Source: Lumbricus rubellus (Eukaryota > Annelida > Clitellata > Crassiclitellata > Lumbricidae). Taken from it: DNA of 64,000 bases. Below the pieces are notes generated by a model, which did not search any database, was not told the origin of the DNA, and saw only the letters and a list, made by a program, of their open reading frames with translations. The first letter of the stretch is position 1. Every line of letters begins with the position of its first letter. Location of the stretch: NCBI GenBank assembly GCA_945859605.1, contig OX243816.1:32595675-32659674 (forward strand). Reading direction: 5' to 3'. Made by a program: the position numbers and the translations under genes. This document shows positions 12,112-23,692 of the stretch, in pieces.

Positions 12112-12405
12112 GTTTTTCGATCGTCCACGATAGTCTATTAAGGCTACTTATGTGGTATAGCTAATAATATTTCTGATGCGTCAAATGTATAGGCCTATAA
12201 TGCACCGACTATGACAGTTCAAAAGGTATAATTTGAAGCTGCGTATTCTTATTTCTGTTAAACCAACAAAGTGACAGTATATAAAGGTGTGGCAGGCAAT
12301 TCTAAGCAGCAACTCCAGATGCATGACTGGTATGTAATGTACATGTATTATAAATATATATTGCGATGTGAAGCATTCTGGCGTCAAGAAGTAGGTCTAA
12401 CTTCA

Positions 12406-13019
12406 TCAATTGCGTTTCATCATCATTCTGCTTCTGGAGACAAATCTGGTGGTGGTGGGCATGGTACCCCAGGAATTGTACCCGGCTTTGTATCCGAAGT
12501 TCTCCGCATTCAGGCCAGACACGCCGCACCAGTTCCACCACCAACCGCCAGAGGCACTGAGAGCACAATTACTAGTGCCGGTGTCATCGTTATCTTTGTC
12601 AAATGTCGAGAATTTCATTCCCACCGCCCTGTAGCCCATGTTGGAGTGGTTTAAAGAGTCGCCGGCGTCTCCCGTGTATCCAGAAACGTTGAGGACGTAG
12701 AAACTGGCTTCATTGGTTAGCTGAAAGAAATTATATTCAGCTGAATACCATTTGCGAGTATCGTTTGATTCCACTTCCACTCTCAGCTTCCAGTTTCCAG
12801 TTGAAGTCAAACGATAGAGATTCTCGTTTCCAAACCAGTAATGTTCTCCTCCAGGATCTCCGAATCCGGTCCTGTAGCTAACCCAGGTCCTGTTGAACAT
12901 CATGCTATTGTCAGCGACGTGTTTCTGGATGATGAACCATCCGTAGATGAAAACCGACGTCACTGGTTGCGTATTGCTTGGTACAATCACACTACCGTTG
13001 TAGTATTCGGCTGTAAAAC
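12406..13019 (-). CDS. G3 exon 4: fibrinogen-related domain and stop
   Basis: Terminal FReD exon after the acceptor TTTACTGCAG, phase 1, starting FTAEYYNGS. Landmarks: YGWFIIQKHV, YRTGFGDPGGE, YWFGNENLYRL, LRVEVESNDTRKWYSAEY, SGYTGDAGDSLNH, FSTFDKDNDD, NCAL...GGWWWNWC, SRSRMMMKRN stop. Relative to G2 it has an insertion near the C-terminus (FGYKAGYNSWG). Most differences from G2 fall between the GDAGD loop and the second cysteine pair. Confidence 0.92.
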
Positions 13020-13227
13020 CTGCAGTAAACAAAGAAAATGCATTTCAAATATAATGGCTTTGTGCAGCGCTATTTCGAGATATTTTCCTCCATTGCTGTT
13101 GAGGGCCATTCAAAGGTAAAAACGTCAACGGAAATGTAAGTGAATTGATTTCTTACATTTAGTCTCTGTCGAGCGGCTCCAGATTATCCTTTACTCTTCA
13201 GTGTGCATACAATTTTGTCAAACAAGA

Positions 13228-13390
13228 GACTCTTAAGTAAGTAAGTAAGTAAGTAAGTAAGTATTTTCTTTATTACTCCACTTGCAAAACGCACAATGGG
13301 ACACAGAACATCATTATAATACATAGAAGTAATAATAGGCAATAAAACGTGCAAATTAAAAATCACAAGTTAAATTATAATGTAATTACT
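13228..13390 (-). mobile_element. Possible LINE 3' tail with (CTTA)n
   Basis: A (TAAG)n tract at 13231-13263 abuts CTTTATTACTCCACTTGCAA, resembling a LINE 3' UTR ending in AATAAAGAAAATA and (CTTA)n on the minus strand. No coding part is seen. It lies in G3 intron 3. Confidence 0.4.
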
Positions 13391-13625
13391 AAACTATTAT
13401 TGTCACATAGATCTAAGTTAACTATATAGCATTCTATGTTCCTCCGAGTTTTTGTAGGAAATTTTGCATTTAGTAGGCCTAACTGTTGTGGATGCATTGT
13501 GGATTAGACAAGAGCACTTTATAAACGCTGCCTGTTGACAATTTTAATGACGACCTCGTCTCCCGATGTACATTACGTGAGCTACGGGTTGTCTGCTTGC
13601 TCTTAGGGCAACCGATGTGGGGTGG

Positions 13626-13943
13626 CAGGGGCGGATCCAGGGGGGCTTATCCGGCCATGGCCCCCCCATTTAAAATTCCCATGTATCGTGGCCCCCCCCC
13701 CCATTTGGATTGAACATGCTGTGGAACAATTACAATTTGGCCCCCCTTATTAAGAAATAACCCATGCATTGCGGCCCCCTCCGAAAATTTGGCCGGATGA
13801 CTAAAAAAAAAAAAAAAGGTCATCAACTTTTTTGGCGGATACGAGAAAGAAAAATTTTCCCAAGGCCAAAATTTTTTCCGGGACCCAAGACCAAGAATTT
13901 TTTGCCCCCCCCCCCCCGTCCAAAGTTTCTGTATCCGCCCTTG
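13626..13943. mobile_element. hAT-like MITE with perfect 8-bp TSD
   Basis: A 318-bp element starting CAGGGGCGGATCC and ending GTATCCGCCCTTG (imperfect TIRs). It is flanked by TGGGGTGG at 13618-13625 and 13944-13951. Interior of C- and G-runs, no coding potential. In G3 intron 3. Confidence 0.85.
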
Positions 13944-13994
13944 TGGGGTGGGACAGGTCGTTGATACTATTTTTTGGCCAGTGATTGGATAGGA

Positions 13995-14066
13995 AGAGAA
14001 GGAGGAGGAGGAGGACGAGGAGGAGGAAGACGAGGACGAGGAGGAGGACGAGGACGAGGAGGAGGT
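13995..14066. repeat. (GGA)n-rich purine tract
   Basis: GGAGGAGGAGGACGAGG repeats; low-complexity purine strand in G3 intron 3. Confidence 0.8.
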
Positions 14067-14754
14067 AAAGGGCCATTGCTTTGCTGGCTGTCGATTGGGT
14101 CATGGGTGAGAAGACCATGGGAAGATAGAGATAAAATCAAAAGAGAAGCCAGTGGTTTTAATCATCCGGTGCTGCATGTTCCTCTGAAGAGCTGAGAACA
14201 GGAGTGGTTGCCAAGGAAGGCTGTTGTGGGCGTGATAAGAGTTTGAGAAGGAGCGAGAGAGAAGCCAATACAGTTAACATCTTTGTCGAATGATGTCGAT
14301 TGCATTGTAGAGCACAATTTCATATCTTTTGCATTGTAATTAGTTTCCGGAATTCTTACTTGTTTGTTGGAAAGAAAATAAGCGAGATCATACACTCGAA
14401 CGCCGTGCCATGCACTGCTGTCTAGACATACATTGCTAAAGATACGTCGATTAACAATAACAAAGCTAGGCCTACTTTAAAACAGTTTAGATTCAGCAAT
14501 AGGTAACATGAAAGAGTGTCCTCTCTGCACAACATGATTCTTGCCAAACATTCTGATGCCAAATTGTATGACCTTCACCGGAACCAGATAGAGCCTAGAA
14601 TGCAGAAACATAGAAAGAGTTGAATGAGGCCTAGGTACAATTGTACATGTATAGGCCTAGATACGGTACCACTTGCGTGTATGAACCCGTGTGTGCGCAA
14701 CAGAGAAGGGGATAGATATGCATGTACATTGCACAAAAATGTGCATGCCTCTAC

Positions 14755-14928
14755 CTGTCGGTGGTAGACAATATGCCCAGATTCTGCCGGCCATGAAGCA
14801 TCCATTGATGTTTGGATATGACGATTTGATGTCCCGCGTGCAATTGTAGTAAATGACTCCGTTCAGTGTAAATGGAAATGAACAACACAGCTCAGTAACC
14901 AGTTTGAAGGCAACTGCGTTAGGAAGAT
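14755..14928 (-). CDS. G3 exon 3: fibronectin type II-like module
   Basis: A 174-nt exon with CCSFPFTLNGVIYYNC, GC and IWAYC, five cysteines, and the same spacing as in G2. Acceptor GTTAAG|AT, donor ACAG|GTAGAG. It contains no long methionine-initiated reading frame of its own. It is recognised from homology to G2 and from phase. Confidence 0.82.
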
Positions 14929-15798
14929 CTTAACAAGTCAACAACCAATATACATGTATACATACACTGTGTTCGGGAAAAAGAGACCCGTTTTGTAAAT
15001 ATGAAAATAAATAATAAATATTCATCGATTGTTACAATTCAAACACCATTTTAACCCTGACATATTTGTCTAATACTGGTGAAAATATAAATGTTCCAGT
15101 CACTATGATGACGTCAAAATGACGTCATTTGCATTAAAGTTCATTTAGCCGGCTTGTCACGCATAATTGCGGTTGGTATAATTATGGGCTCTTGGTAAAA
15201 CCGTAAACGGAAATCCCATTTAATAGAACCAGAGGTGAAAATAAATGCAGTTTATTGCAGGAAATGTCTGCACCATAAAATTGATGCCTGATATCCGGTC
15301 ATACTCGGATTAATAAACATTTCAGCAAGATGGTGCTCTAGCTCACTGAGCTCGTTAAACTGTTTAACTGCTGACTAAGGAGACTCCGGATTTCATTCCT
15401 CCTATAGGACTAATCTTTGACCGCCAAACGGCCCGAGCCTAAAATAAAGTTGATTATAAAATTTGGAGACTATTGCAGGAGATGGTGTACAAGACAAAGA
15501 AAGGAGACATTAAAGAACTCCGAGAGAGAATTGTTAATGCTTGGGAGGATTTTGATAAGCTGGTTATTGATGCTGCTTATTTATTTATTTAGCTTTTGCA
15601 GAACGCGTCCAGCCACTGAACAGCAGCCTCATCAGCCACATGTATGCTGCTGATGAGCTGTCTCTTAGCTGCTGACAGGCCCTCGACGTTGATGATGCTG
15701 TTGGCTATTAGCGCGACCGTTTTGAAGCGCTTGCGTTGAAACTGAAGGTGGACACTTTGAACCGCACAAGGCTAATGTATGTGTGTTTGTTTGTATGT

Positions 15799-16003
15799 GC
15801 ACTTGTTATAGCGCCCCTTCAAGCTCTTTCTACTCAGAGGCGCTCCCAAATGCAGAGCGGACACTGCATCGGAGTTTCACGCCGAAGCGATGAGCAATTG
15901 TGAGTGAAGGACCTGCCCAAGGTCCTTACGCGGCGAGGTGGATTCGAACCTCGAACCTTCCGGCTTCAAGGCCACGACGCCACCACTACACCACCGCGCC
16001 CAC
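15799..16003 (-). mobile_element. tRNA-derived SINE (family A)
   Basis: The minus strand starts GTGGGCGCGGTGGTGTAGTGG (A box TGGTGTAGTGG), with B box GGTTCGAATCC, then a shared body (GGACCTTGGGCAGGTCC, CGGCGTGAAACTCCGATG). It ends GAGCGCCTCTGAG...CTTGAAGGGGCGCTATA, matching the 3' end of the CR1-like LINE. It sits in G3 intron 2 beside a (TATG) repeat. Confidence 0.8.
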
Positions 16004-16250
16004 AAAAAAAAATTATTTTCATACACGTGTGTGTGGATGTATGTAACTAGGTAGGCCTATGTGTGTATATGTGTGTATGTATGTAATGTATGTAAACTAT
16101 GTATGCATTTATGTATGAATGCATGCATGTAGACGTATTGTTTCCGTCTTTGCCTGCTTGTTTATATGTGTGACGTGTATATTATGTTTGCATTCAGAAA
16201 TATAGCGGCAATTTCCACGTTACAGAAAATCCACAGTATCGCTATAATTA

Positions 16251-16715
16251 TTATGTATGCATGTATTGTAAGTTTCTGCTTCCACGATCCACCAGTGAGG
16301 GAGTGTATTGTGGGAAGAGTACACTGGTACGCGGGCGGTTATTTTGAAAGAGAGCGGACGTTGAAGTGTTCGCCGGTGTCGTGCCAGGATGCCGCGCGAG
16401 TGGTTTGGGGGGCATTATGTTGACGGCTTCCGGTCTGGAAGCGCCCGCCGATAGGGGTCGGGCTGGGCTCGCACGCTCTCTGCTTTCATCCGGTTCGTTA
16501 TAGGCTGACCCGAGGGCGGCGTTCGCCAACTGTATTAATCCTAATTGCTCTTCCGATCGGGCCATTTCCTCTGAGGCTAACATATTCCAGTGGTCTATCT
16601 CACCGTGCGTCGCTGTTCCCTCTTCCGTCTCATGGGCGTAATCATTACCGTTACCATACGAAGGGTCATAACTGTACATTGTGTCGTGGGAGGGACTTAA
16701 GTTGTTTGTTGCCAT
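16251..16715 (-). CDS. Unrecognised 154-aa reading frame, probably mobile-element derived
   Basis: The ATG at 16715 starts MATNNLSPSHDTMYSYDPSY; the frame is hydrophilic, rich in Ser, Pro, Asn and Thr, with no signal peptide, transmembrane segment or domain I recognise. It lies in a locally GC-rich block (about 16300-17025) inside G3 intron 2, unlike the AT-rich surroundings. It ends at the (TATG)n tract. The composition and the disordered N-terminus would suit the 5' end of a retroelement gag. It could also be a chance frame in GC-rich DNA. Confidence 0.35.
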   Translation of the reverse strand: MATNNLSPSHDTMYSYDPSYGNGNDYAHETEEGTATHGEIDHWNMLASEEMARSEEQLGLIQLANAALGSAYNEPDESRERASPARPLSAGASRPEAVNIMPPKPLARHPGTTPANTSTSALFQNNRPRTSVLFPQYTPSLVDRGSRNLQYMHT

Positions 16716-17027
16716 TTTTGGCTTGAAACTTCACCACAACAGATGTCAACAAACACGCAACTTATCCCCGTCACTCGCGACGTGTAGATATTATTAAAGA
16801 CAAACAATAACCACTCGGAATAGCCTTAATTCTAAAACAAGTCGCCATGTGACGAAAAATGTCAGCCTAAAACTCGAACCGGAAAACGAAAAGAAAGTAC
16901 TGAATATAATCGTGCGTTCTACGTATCGGTCGCTACGCGAATCCGTACGTCCCCGCTAACTTTCAGCGCTTAGTTACCCGCGTGCTGGGTCGCTAAGTAA
17001 GACAGCTCGAAGGCCGGGTCTTTACAG

Positions 17028-17092
17028 TATGTATGTATGTATGTATGTATGTATGTATGTATGTATGTATGTATGTATGTATGTATGTATGC
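17028..17092. repeat. (TATG)n microsatellite
   Basis: About 16 perfect TATG units in G3 intron 2, at the boundary of the GC-rich block 16300-17025. Confidence 0.9.
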
Positions 17093-17441
17093 ATGGCCAA
17101 ATGAAGGAGAAGACGCGAGTAACTCGTCACTCCAACTTAAATCGGTTTCTCCTTTGTTCGTCTATATAACCCAAACATCGCAATACCTGCATGTAATTAG
17201 ATAAATCAAAAATGGTACCATGTATCTAAGCGTATAGCCTATAATAGTCTTCAGTACACTCTGTGCAAGTAAACGGTGTCACCTTTGTTAGTTTATCCCG
17301 TAAAATAAAATTGCGCGGTCTACCATATTATTCAGAAACCGCACAGTTTATAGAGAACCAACGACATTTATGGCGTTTTTTATCAGGCCGAAATATTGAC
17401 TTGGCCTGGATTGGATTAGGCTTAATTAATTTTAGTCTTAC

Positions 17442-17478
17442 TTTTGACAATCGGGCATGTTTCGTTGTAGATCTTGCT
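17442..17478 (-). CDS. G3 exon 2: 37-nt microexon
   Basis: Reads SKIYNETCPIVK plus one base. The acceptor is TGTCCTTACAG and the donor AAAA|GTAAGA. The junction codon with exon 3 is Asn (A|AT). The NET sequon could carry a glycan next to the lone cysteine. Confidence 0.88.
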
Positions 17479-18029
17479 CTGTAAGGACACAAGAACAGTT
17501 TCAGAGTGTTAACTGGACTTTATGAATTTTATGTGAATTAAAATTACTGATGCCATAACCACGGCTATAGTACTAATACTGTTGCATTCACTGTCATTAT
17601 GACTTCTACGACAACAGCAGCAACCATTACTACTATATAGGCCTACTATACTACTATAGTTTCTAATTGGGATCCTGATGCTGCTTTTATTATTTACAAC
17701 AGCTAGGCCTACACCCTTGAAATTGCCATATTAATTGTATATTATATTACTCTTATATAGCAGCAACAACAACAGCAGCAGCAGCATCAGCATCAACAAC
17801 TGCTTATAGTCACTATTACATGATGTTGCCATTAATCATCAGACCATAATATTAGTAAAATGATGTTCTTTGCCAACTGTTCAGCGACGTCAGTGCTTCA
17901 GTGTAGAAGACCAAGGTGTGAGCATATTCTTATGAATACTTAGACCAATCGTAACTAACAACATGAATTGCATCCAGACATATCACATAATTATGCTCAA
18001 ACGCTATTTTTAGACAATGGAATGCTAAC

Positions 18030-18344
18030 CCGGAAATATTCGCATGTCGAATTGATAACAAAGTTGAAAGGAGTATAATCATAAAGCTGGCACTGGTTCG
18101 CTGCGGCATTAAAGTTGTAGCTGGTGCAATTTGGTTCCATCTGGCACTTCATGGAACACGAAGCAGACAATGGAACGCACCTTCCAGCTGAGAATGTCTC
18201 TTCAATTGGAAAGACAATCGTAGGTGTGTCCACGGCACATGGAGAAGCACCATTGGAGACTATAACCCTCTGGAAGGTTCTAGGAGTTGCTCGCACCATC
18301 GGTAGAAAAATGAGCAAGAAAGTTTGAGACGGAGTCATCTTCAT
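18030..18344 (-). CDS. G3 exon 1: signal peptide + PAN/Apple-like domain
   Basis: G3 is a complete subfamily I gene (18030-18344, 17442-17478, 14755-14928, 12406-13019; 1140 nt coding, 379 aa). The ATG is at 18344; the codon before it is GTG, not a start. The signal peptide is MKMTPSQTFLLIFLPMVRA. The PAN/Apple-like domain keeps seven cysteines and the CTSYNFNAAANQCQLYDY core, and ends NSTCEYFR. The donor is CGG|GTTAGC, phase 0. The exon is very similar to G1 exon 1 and differs from G2 mainly around the second cysteine, suggesting recent duplication. It is a secreted lectin-like product by the same reasoning as G2. Confidence 0.9.
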
Positions 18345-19169
18345 CACAGTAAAACGCTGCGGTGCTTTAGAGAGTTTGTTCTCAGCCTAAATAATTTATC
18401 TTAAGCGTTCGCAGATTGCTGATGTAGCGACTCGGGTTCACGAAACGTCGTTCTGGCTGCGGTTCATCCACTTGTCACGGTTAGAGTAAGAATGTTGCAA
18501 AAGATCTTCCGGTGATCAATGTACCATCATGGCAGGTCGATTAGCCTCACGCTAAAATAACAAACAATTCATGATGGGCCTAAGTCATTATTCTTAAGAC
18601 TACAAATTACACGTTAGTGAAATTTCGTTATTTAAAAAAAATCCATAGGCCCTATAAAGTCACAATTGTAATCGTTAATATTCCAGCTTTTAAAGCGCCA
18701 CAAGCTTTAGTCACAGTGCCTTAATGAATGAAATATCTCCAAACATCAACTTTACAGCTTGTATTGAGGTACCACGACATCATCATCGACCGGGTGTTAC
18801 AATCTGTTAAAATTCTTAAAGAAATATCAGATATTGCAATGCGATTCTGCGGTTCAATAAAAATCGAAAAGAGTGTTTAAACTGCTGTAACTTTTTAGTT
18901 TAATTTTGGTTGTTTGTTTATTATCTTTCCGCTATAAATTTTTCTATGTTCGGAAAAAAGTCTTACTTGGCTGCGACGAAATAACGTTCTGTTCAGTGGA
19001 TTTTTTAACGGACCAGCCTTTAGATATTATTGCCTTTCCTAGAGGTCGGTGATCACCGCGTAGAGTCCCATACTTTGCTGGTAGCCTTAGGCCTACGCAT
19101 CACGTGCTATCTTGACTCTAGGCGAATTTAACGATTTGCGTCCACTCGGGCTTAAGCAAGCCTGTGCGC

Positions 19170-19305
19170 CAGTGGCGTAGGCAAGGGGAGGTTGGGGTTA
19201 ACCTCTCATTGGCTGCGGAATTTGTTTTAAAGGTTATTTATCCACTCATATAAGAAAAACAGGCCATAACCCCCCCCCCATAATAAATTCCTGGGTACGA
19301 CACTG
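19170..19305. mobile_element. Short hAT-like MITE
   Basis: A 136-bp element, CAGTGGCGTAGG...GTACGACACTG, flanked by the imperfect pair CTGTGCGC / CTGTGTTC. Contains a C9 run. Upstream of G3. Confidence 0.5.
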
Positions 19306-19444
19306 CTGTGTTCATGAACGTCCATAGACATTTTTGCAAGAGGGGCAAAACACAGTGAACATGGTTTTGTAGCAAGGGCTTGAAAATACAGGGCTGGAAA
19401 TTAAGAACATGACAAATTTTCAAATAGGCATCTATGGGTCTAGA

Positions 19445-20995
19445 ACATTATCCCCGGGCACCTTACCCCTGCCATTACCCTCCGCCAAATTACTCCGCCG
19501 ACCATTTCCCTCCTGTATGATATTACTCCACTGCAATACCCCTGCCATTCAGACACATGTTAGGTTCAATTATATTGTTTATGTATTACTGTTTATGGTC
19601 AACAAAAGACTAGTTGCCATTAAATAATAAATAATTAGCCTAGCTCATTAATTGCTGTTAATTACTAAGCGTTAATTGTCTGTTTGTAGGCCTATATTGG
19701 CACTTCAGGCCAGTAGACAGCAAAACGTTTCGGGTTAGGTTAATAATTGTAATTGTAATTGTAATTGTAATCGAACATTTATATAGCGCCACTTCAAGAG
19801 AACTCCTCAGAGGCGCTCCCGACCTGACACCAAACCATAATCAAAGAGAATGGTTTTCAAACGCTTGCGGAAAAGGGGCAAAGAAAGACAAAGAAGTTCA
19901 TTACGGAGACTAATAGGTAACTTATTCCAGAAAGACGGACCGACCATAGCAAAACTTCTATGCAGCACTGTGGAAGATCGAGCCCTAGGAACAACCAGGT
20001 CACCATGCGTTGCAGAGCGAAGGAATCTACGGCCTGGAATGGATAGCACAGGCACACAAAGTTCCATAAGGTAGATCGGAGCTTGGCCTGCTAGGCAATT
20101 ACGGATGAGCATTAGAATCTTAAACTCAATACGTTTTTGCATAGGCAACCAGTGCAGTTCCTCCCGTATAAAACTTGATATATGCCCAAACTTTGGAATG
20201 CCACCAATCAGACGAGCTGCAGCATTAAGGACAGATTGTAACTTATTAATGCGTGAAAGAGTTAAGCCCGCATAAATGGCACTGCCATAGTCAACTCTTA
20301 GGTTATAATTTGCGTATAGAATCGCACACAAAAGATATATCTGAATTTTCTGATATTAACGATTATGTTATTATTATCATTGTTATTTTTTTTGCCCTGA
20401 GGTACTTCATTCCCCCAGGGACTTATGGACTATTATTATTGGAAGAATGTATGTCTGGTGGGTCAGGCCGCGTCTTCAGGGTGTGAGGCAAAAGTGCCTT
20501 TGAAAGCGACCAGGTTGTAGCGTTGGATGCAAATGGACAGACGTTGAAAAAGAAAAGAGGCTTCACGTCTGTCACCACTGATTGAAGAGATGCGGCTGCC
20601 AATTTCATTAATTTTTAGTATTATTAAATAAACAAATAAATAAATTTGTAACGTGCGCAAGGTCTCACCGAAATGTTAATCTAAGGCTTGAATAGTCAAC
20701 GATGGACGCTGAACGATTTTTTCGGTTTTCAATGTAGCGGGAAATTAGATTATCATAGTTTCCATGTTAAATACAATTTTGCCTTATTATTATTTTATCT
20801 ATTAGTCGTGTGTTGTATATCGTCTTACTTCATTTGATACAACCTAGCACATTTAAAAGATACACACTATCAAGGGGTTAATGGCAAGGGTAATGGTAGG
20901 GGGTAAGAATAACATCCTACGGGAGTAAAGGTCGGGGTAATGGTGGGGAGGGTTAATGGCAGAGGTTATGTCCGGGGTGATGTCCTGTTCTCAGC
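19445..20995. mobile_element. Fold-back element 3: GGTAATGGCAGGGG-array termini
   Basis: The left arm 19448-19560 (ATTACCCCTGCC-like units) and right arm 20868-20995 (GGGTAATGGCAGGGG-like units) align as inverted repeats over roughly 110 bp at moderate identity. The interior holds the CR1-like LINE fragment and noncoding DNA. It appears inserted inside a CATGGGCGC-type MITE (left end near 19318, right end near 21172). Confidence 0.62.
19743..20335 (-). mobile_element. CR1/L2-like LINE 3' end, truncated
   Basis: A minus-strand fragment encoding the C-terminus of a CR1/L2-like reverse transcriptase ORF (AARLIGGIPKFGHIS, HWLPMQKRIEFKILML, RSFAMVGPSFWNKLP, FRKRLKTILF) with stop at 19807. It is followed by GCGCTATATAAATGTTCG and an (ATTACA)n tail at 19745-19772. 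Same family as 340-806 but longer. It lies inside fold-back element 3. Confidence 0.85.
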
Positions 20996-21099
20996 ATACT
21001 ATTATGTCAATATCTCAGATTCGCTTTTTGTGCAGGCCTATAATTAGTGCTCTAGTGCGCGGAAATTGATTAAAAACCAAAGTAGCCTAGTTCTCGAAA

Positions 21100-21172
21100 A
21101 CGGTGTCCATTTTCCAGCCAAATTCCAGGGGCATGGCCACTCTTTCGCCCCTGTGTGCGGGCGCCCATGACC
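21100..21172. mobile_element. CATGGGCGC-family MITE right end
   Basis: CGCCCCTGTGTGCGGGCGCCCATG matches the MITE terminus. The probable left part is at 19318-19440 (TTTTTGCAAGAGGGGCAAAAC), separated by fold-back element 3. Confidence 0.55.
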
Positions 21173-23154
21173 TGGTTGAATATCTTAAACTTTTCGCAGT
21201 TGTATTTTCAAGTTACTGTGTCAACCCAGCATTGCACGAAACTGGCCGTTAAACTGTTTTACAAGACTCTCGGAACAATTATTAAATGGTAAACCTAGGC
21301 TATTATCTTTACAATCGCTTTAAATGCATAGGCGTAGGCTACCGGTGCATCAAATTTTATACTAAAGTTTTAAAAGTATCTATGCCAAAGTCTGCAATTC
21401 AAAGTAGGTGCTTAAAGCGCAAGTCACTATAGTATATATGAAACGGAGAACCACAAATATATTCTCAAGATTTCGAACTTGATACGAGTTAGCATTTGTT
21501 ACCTGCAAAATCAATGCATATAATTATATAGTCACAGTTGCTTCTGGTGCAGTAGTGCTTCCTTTGCCATCTTAGGAACCTCATGAAGACGACTTAATGA
21601 CTAAATATTATCCATGAATGAGGGTCCGTGTGGCTTTGACAACGCGGTCTAGACGTCTTTGTCTTTCGACGCTCAGTGTCTATTGATTTGACTGCACTAC
21701 CTTTTAACAAAAGTCTTCATCGCAAAAAAACACAACGCTGTTTAGACACGCTAACCCTCAAGTAAGCACGCACCACCCGTTGAAGTCATATGCGTTGATA
21801 TATCTATGCCTATGGCTGAAAATGCCTATGATATGTTTGCGTGTATACTTGCTTATACGTGTGCATGTATATGTATACGCAGCCGATGTCTACATTATGC
21901 GCGCACATAGGTAGCCTAGCAATTTTGGTTTGAGAGATAGAGTGGTCTTGCTGTTCTTGCCAATTATAGTTCAATGGCGGCAACATTGTGTCGTTAATGC
22001 TCAGCCTTTTCGGTGCATCGCCTTTGTTTAGCTCGTGTGGAAGAAACACTACGGGATCGATGAAGTACATGACCACATTGGGTGATGAACAATTCGAGGA
22101 GTAATATCAGGTTTAAACAGTTTGTCAATAACTGCTCGTGATGATGGTACCATTTCGCGGAACTTTGAAGATTGTGAGTGTTAGCTATACTGCAAATGCC
22201 TGAGTGAGAAATGATCTGTGAATGACTGCATTTTCAAACTGAGTCCTTCTAGAACTCCTATGTAAACTGACATTAAAAGCGTTGATAAGGACGCAAAATA
22301 TGGAAGGACTTAGCCTACATTTAAAAACATCTGCAAAACTTGTTATCAATCCTATACTACAGTTGTTCCCTGATCTGATATTCAAAGTTTGCCTTTCAGC
22401 AAACATACTTTACATTTAAAAATACAAGTGGGCCCTAAATGCCTGCTTCACATCTGAAGGATCTTTGTCTTCATATTTCGTCTCTTGACAACGATCCATA
22501 ATAATTAACAGCTACATGTACTGTAGGCCTACTCCAGCTGAGAAGACTAATAACGAGTAGAGTGTTGCTGACAAATCGCTTGCAACTCTCAACACTTTAC
22601 ATCATTAACTTCTTGTGTTCTCTCTTCAGCAGCGGATGCCGTCACGTTTAGCAAACAATGAAAGCGCAGTTCACAAAATCGAAACAGTTTAACAACGAAG
22701 CTGGTCTGGTCTAAACAGTTTCGAAACAGTATAATGTCAGTTTCGCAGTGCATCGAGTAGGTCTATTGTTGTCATTGCTAAAAGTGTAAAAAAAAGAGGT
22801 GCCTGGACGCCCCTTACCTTTCCAAAAGAAGTGCCAGGACGCCCCATACATTTTCAGGTGGCCAATTAAGTGGCAGGGCGGCATAGAGATTTGAAAATAA
22901 GTGCCAGGACGCCGTCCATGACCGTCCTGCCACACTTTAAGCCCTGATTATCGTCCGATTCGTGTTTTGAATGAAGCATCGAAGCTTCGCAGATCCCATT
23001 CAGATGTACAATTGTAGGCCTACATGTCGTCCTACCTAGGCTAATTAGTCAAATGCGCTAAAGTTTGCATTCTGGTTACAAAGCTATCATTTTAAAATAG
23101 ATTTGTTACGCGTGCAGGGTCACACCGACATTGTGAATCTGAGGCGCGGATAGT

Positions 23155-23190
23155 CGGGGATAGGGTTCCCGGATAATTCGGACATAGTCA
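23155..23190. mobile_element. Solo terminus or footprint of the fold-back 1 family
   Basis: GGTTCCCGGATAATTCGGAC matches the right terminus of the 11614-12111 element. The paralogous flank at 35620-35630 lacks it (GCGGATAGTCAGCC), and ATAGTC is repeated on both sides here. It may be an excision footprint or a minimal copy. Confidence 0.5.
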
Positions 23191-23407
23191 GCCGTCAGAG
23201 ATGAAGATGCAGTTAGAGATCCATGTGCTTGAAAGCCAAGAAGAAGTAGTGAGTTTTCAGTCGCTTTATGTAGGAAGGAAGCGAAATTGAGCTTCGAGTA
23301 GACACCTTATATAGCTCTTTATTAAGTCTGTATACAAAAAGCGATGCACGCTTGCACACTTAGTGCTAAATGAATAAAACAAATATTCAGCCTGCTTGTT
23401 TGACCGT

Positions 23408-23413
23408 TTTATT
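23408..23413 (-). promoter_or_regulatory. Candidate poly(A) signal of G4
   Basis: AATAAA on the minus strand about 280 nt after the G4 stop, in a flank shared with G5. The equivalent hexamers of G5 and G6 sit at 36187-36192 and 53915-53920. Confidence 0.45.
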
Positions 23414-23692
23414 CTGTGATAATCATGTGGTCAAAAATTAGTCCTACGAATATAGGTCCTAATCATCATTCGGTTCAGCAACGCTATCAATGCGAGAAGA
23501 TTTAGGCTAAATCCTAAGTTCTGTTCACATCCGGTGTAAATCCATCCCAAGACACCGCGAGAAAATCTCTCTAACACCTCTCTGAAATATAGCCTACAGC
23601 TTAAACGTCAACGAAGAAGAAGAAGCAGAGAACTTGCAGTGTTTTGAAACACATCATGCTGTCCATAGAGGTTTCTCTGTCCCACAGCAAGT

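Larger units (their letters stand above)
8117..12405. other. G2-G3 intergenic region
   Basis: Upstream of G2, 8640-9130 aligns with the upstream flank of G3 at 21360-21850 (CTGCAATTCAAAGTAG, CCTATGATATGTTTGC), so this is a duplicated 5' flank. It also holds the MITE at 9590-9734 and fold-back element 1. No credible gene. Confidence 0.6.
18345..23692. other. G3-G4 intergenic region
   Basis: G3 upstream flank (duplicated with G2), nested transposons at 19170-21172, and from about 22980 the 3' flank shared by G4, G5 and G6 (GGCTAATTAGTCAAATG, GTTACGCGTGCA, GAGCTTCG..GACACCTTAT). No other gene seen. Confidence 0.6.
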
